Position numbers and translations under genes: made by a program. A stretch of DNA of 8,730 nucleotides, from positions 1 to 8,730 of the forward strand of contig QMOC01000071.1 of NCBI GenBank assembly GCA_003648085.1, in the 5' to 3' direction. Position 1 is the first letter of the stretch. Each line of letters opens with the position of its first letter. Origin of the DNA: Chloroflexota bacterium (GTDB lineage Bacteria > Chloroflexota > Anaerolineae > B4-G1). The notes under the pieces were generated by a model. That model was not told where the DNA came from and did no database searches. It was given only the letters and a program-made list of their open reading frames with translations. Shown piece after piece: positions 7,653-8,730 of this stretch.

Positions 7653-8018
7653 ATGCCCTATCGTGACACCTGGGCCACGTGTGAGAAGTGCGGAAAGCAA
7701 TTTATATTCACCGTCGAGGAGCAACGGCGGTTATCCGAACTGGGGTTTGAGATAACCCTCCCCACTCTGTGCCCGGATTGCCAGAAGAAGGCCGAACGCG
7801 CTCCTGGTCCCCATGAAGGGATCATCAAGTGGTACGACGTGGAGAGAGGGTACGGCTTCATCATCCAGCGCAGTGGGAATGAGATCTTCTTCCATCGTAC
7901 TGGCATCGCGCCGGGGGAGACACCGGACTTTCCCGACGGCACACGGGTGACCTACCTCGTCGAGCAGACCAGGAGAGGCCCCCAGGCAGTGGACGTGGCG
8001 CGGATAAATGAAACCTGA
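7653..8018 (+). CDS. Zinc-ribbon plus cold-shock-domain protein
   Basis: A 121-residue cytosolic nucleic-acid-binding protein. The N-terminal part is a zinc ribbon with C10-x2-C13 and C40-x2-C43, of the small zinc-ribbon type with an xEQxxxxxxGF segment (23-32). Residues 55-118 form a cold-shock (OB-fold) domain: GIIKWYD (56-62), RNP1-like RGYGFI (65-70) and RNP2-like EIFFH (77-81). The aromatic residues that stack on single-stranded RNA or DNA are kept, with Tyr for Phe in RNP1. It probably acts as an RNA chaperone or a transcription/translation modulator. The binding target is not known. The ATG at 7653 is set by a strong GGAGG (7641-7645) that overlaps the last base of the gyrA stop, so it is almost certainly co-transcribed with gyrA; an in-frame start at 7614 would overlap gyrA and lacks such a site. 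Confidence 0.9.
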   Translation: MPYRDTWATCEKCGKQFIFTVEEQRRLSELGFEITLPTLCPDCQKKAERAPGPHEGIIKWYDVERGYGFIIQRSGNEIFFHRTGIAPGETPDFPDGTRVTYLVEQTRRGPQAVDVARINET

Positions 8019-8730
8019 AACCCAATTCACCCACGAAACATACCTCTCCCCTCTCACCTGGCGCTATGGCTCCGAGGAGATGCGCCACCTGTGGTCGGAG
8101 GAGCACAAGCGCCGACTCTGGCGTCGCGTGTGGGTCGCACTGGCCGCCGCCCAACACCAGGCCGGCCTGGTCACCGCCGAACAGTTGGCCGAACTGCGCG
8201 CGCACGAGGGGGATGTGGACCTGGTCCGCGCCGCCGAGATCGAGGCCGAAATCCGCCACGACCTGATGGCCGAACTGCGCACCTTCGCCGAACAGTGCCC
8301 GGTCGGGGGAGCGGTGCTTCACCTGGGAGCCACCAGCGCCGACGTGCAAGACAACGCCGACGCGCTGCGCATCCGCGAAGCGCTCGACCTGCTGCTTGCG
8401 CGGCTAGGCGCGCTCCTTTCGGCCCTGGCCGATCTCAGCGAGGCCCGCGCCGACCAGGTCTGCATGGGCTTCACCCACCTCCAGCCCGCCGAGCCCACCA
8501 CCGTCGGCTACCGGCTGGCGACCTATGGCCAGGACCTGCTGGAGGATTACGTCGAACTGCGGCGCGTGCGGGCTCGTCTCCGGGGCAAGGGGATCAAAGG
8601 GGCGGTGGGCACCGGTGCCTCCTATGCCCAACTGTTGGCCGGCACGCCCGTGAGTCCCGCCGAACTGGAGGCCCGCGTGATGGCGGAACTGGGGCTGGAA
8701 GCCTTCCCCGTCGCCACGCAGGTCTACTCG
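8008..8730 (+). CDS. purB: Adenylosuccinate lyase, 5' part (cut by the window edge)
   Basis: The first 241 residues of an enzyme that releases fumarate from SAICAR and adenylosuccinate in purine synthesis. Sequence features match the longer, eukaryote-like ADSL type: YLSPLTWRYGSEEM (12-25), EIRHDLMAELRTF (81-93), HLGATSADVQDNAD (105-118), FTHLQPAEPTTVG (155-167) and IKGAVGTGASYAQL (from 196). H84 and H157 line up with the two active-site histidines of the family. The GSSxMPxKxNP signature would lie beyond the window. The start is decided by sequence: an in-frame TAA directly precedes the ATG (TAAATG), and the next Met (25) is past the conserved SPL motif. The gene overlaps the cold-shock gene by 11 bases with only a weak ribosome binding site, so translational coupling is likely. 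The first bases (ATGAAACCTGAAACCC) resemble the CTGAAAC repeats in hemW. Confidence 0.93.
   Translation, partial: MKPETQFTHETYLSPLTWRYGSEEMRHLWSEEHKRRLWRRVWVALAAAQHQAGLVTAEQLAELRAHEGDVDLVRAAEIEAEIRHDLMAELRTFAEQCPVGGAVLHLGATSADVQDNADALRIREALDLLLARLGALLSALADLSEARADQVCMGFTHLQPAEPTTVGYRLATYGQDLLEDYVELRRVRARLRGKGIKGAVGTGASYAQLLAGTPVSPAELEARVMAELGLEAFPVATQVYS

Overview
The window is about 8.7 kb of GC-rich bacterial DNA. It holds seven protein genes in two divergent blocks around a control region at about 4888-5202. Gene content, codon use and the kinds of interspersed degenerate repeats suggest a Chloroflexota (Anaerolineae-like) genome. That placement is inference; there is no rRNA or other direct taxonomic marker here.

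Left block (minus strand, read right to left): an XdhC/CoxI-family protein, an MFS transporter that starts in the XdhC stop codon (ATGA overlap), and hemW, a radical-SAM heme chaperone, 19 nt further on. These look like one operon driven by a sigma70-type promoter at 4915-4943. A GT4 glycosyltransferase related to sucrose-phosphate synthase follows. It has its own near-consensus promoter just past the hemW stop codon, so it is probably expressed separately. The first 141 bases contain no supportable gene, only a branched inverted-repeat element.

Right block (plus strand): a type IIA topoisomerase A subunit (gyrA/parC-like), a 121-residue zinc-ribbon plus cold-shock-domain protein, and the first 241 codons of purB (adenylosuccinate lyase of the eukaryote-like ADSL type), cut by the window edge. 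Spacing is very tight: the Shine-Dalgarno of the cold-shock gene overlaps the gyrA stop, and purB overlaps the cold-shock gene by 11 bases. They read as one operon from a strong promoter at 4951-4979.

The most unusual content is repeat DNA in functional places. (1) The gyrA promoter is followed by a leader of roughly 215 nt carrying a 22-bp-period pyrimidine-rich array (about 4.5 units, 5071-5171). The array contains motifs resembling cold-shock-protein binding sites, and the operon itself encodes a cold-shock-domain protein. (2) hemW carries two apparent in-frame insertions of repeat-like DNA at variable positions of the fold: a perfect 29-bp odd palindrome and an approximately 100-bp low-complexity tract. 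A third repeat-like stretch is present without obvious length change. This resembles the concept of palindromic elements inserted into proteins in Rickettsia. (3) The purB start codon also lies in a short stretch resembling one of these repeats.

Other points: the topoisomerase subunit has six CTD blades but no recognisable GyrA box, and it carries Ala at the position equivalent to E. coli GyrA Ser83. The left and right promoters are back to back, with their -35 boxes 7 bp apart.
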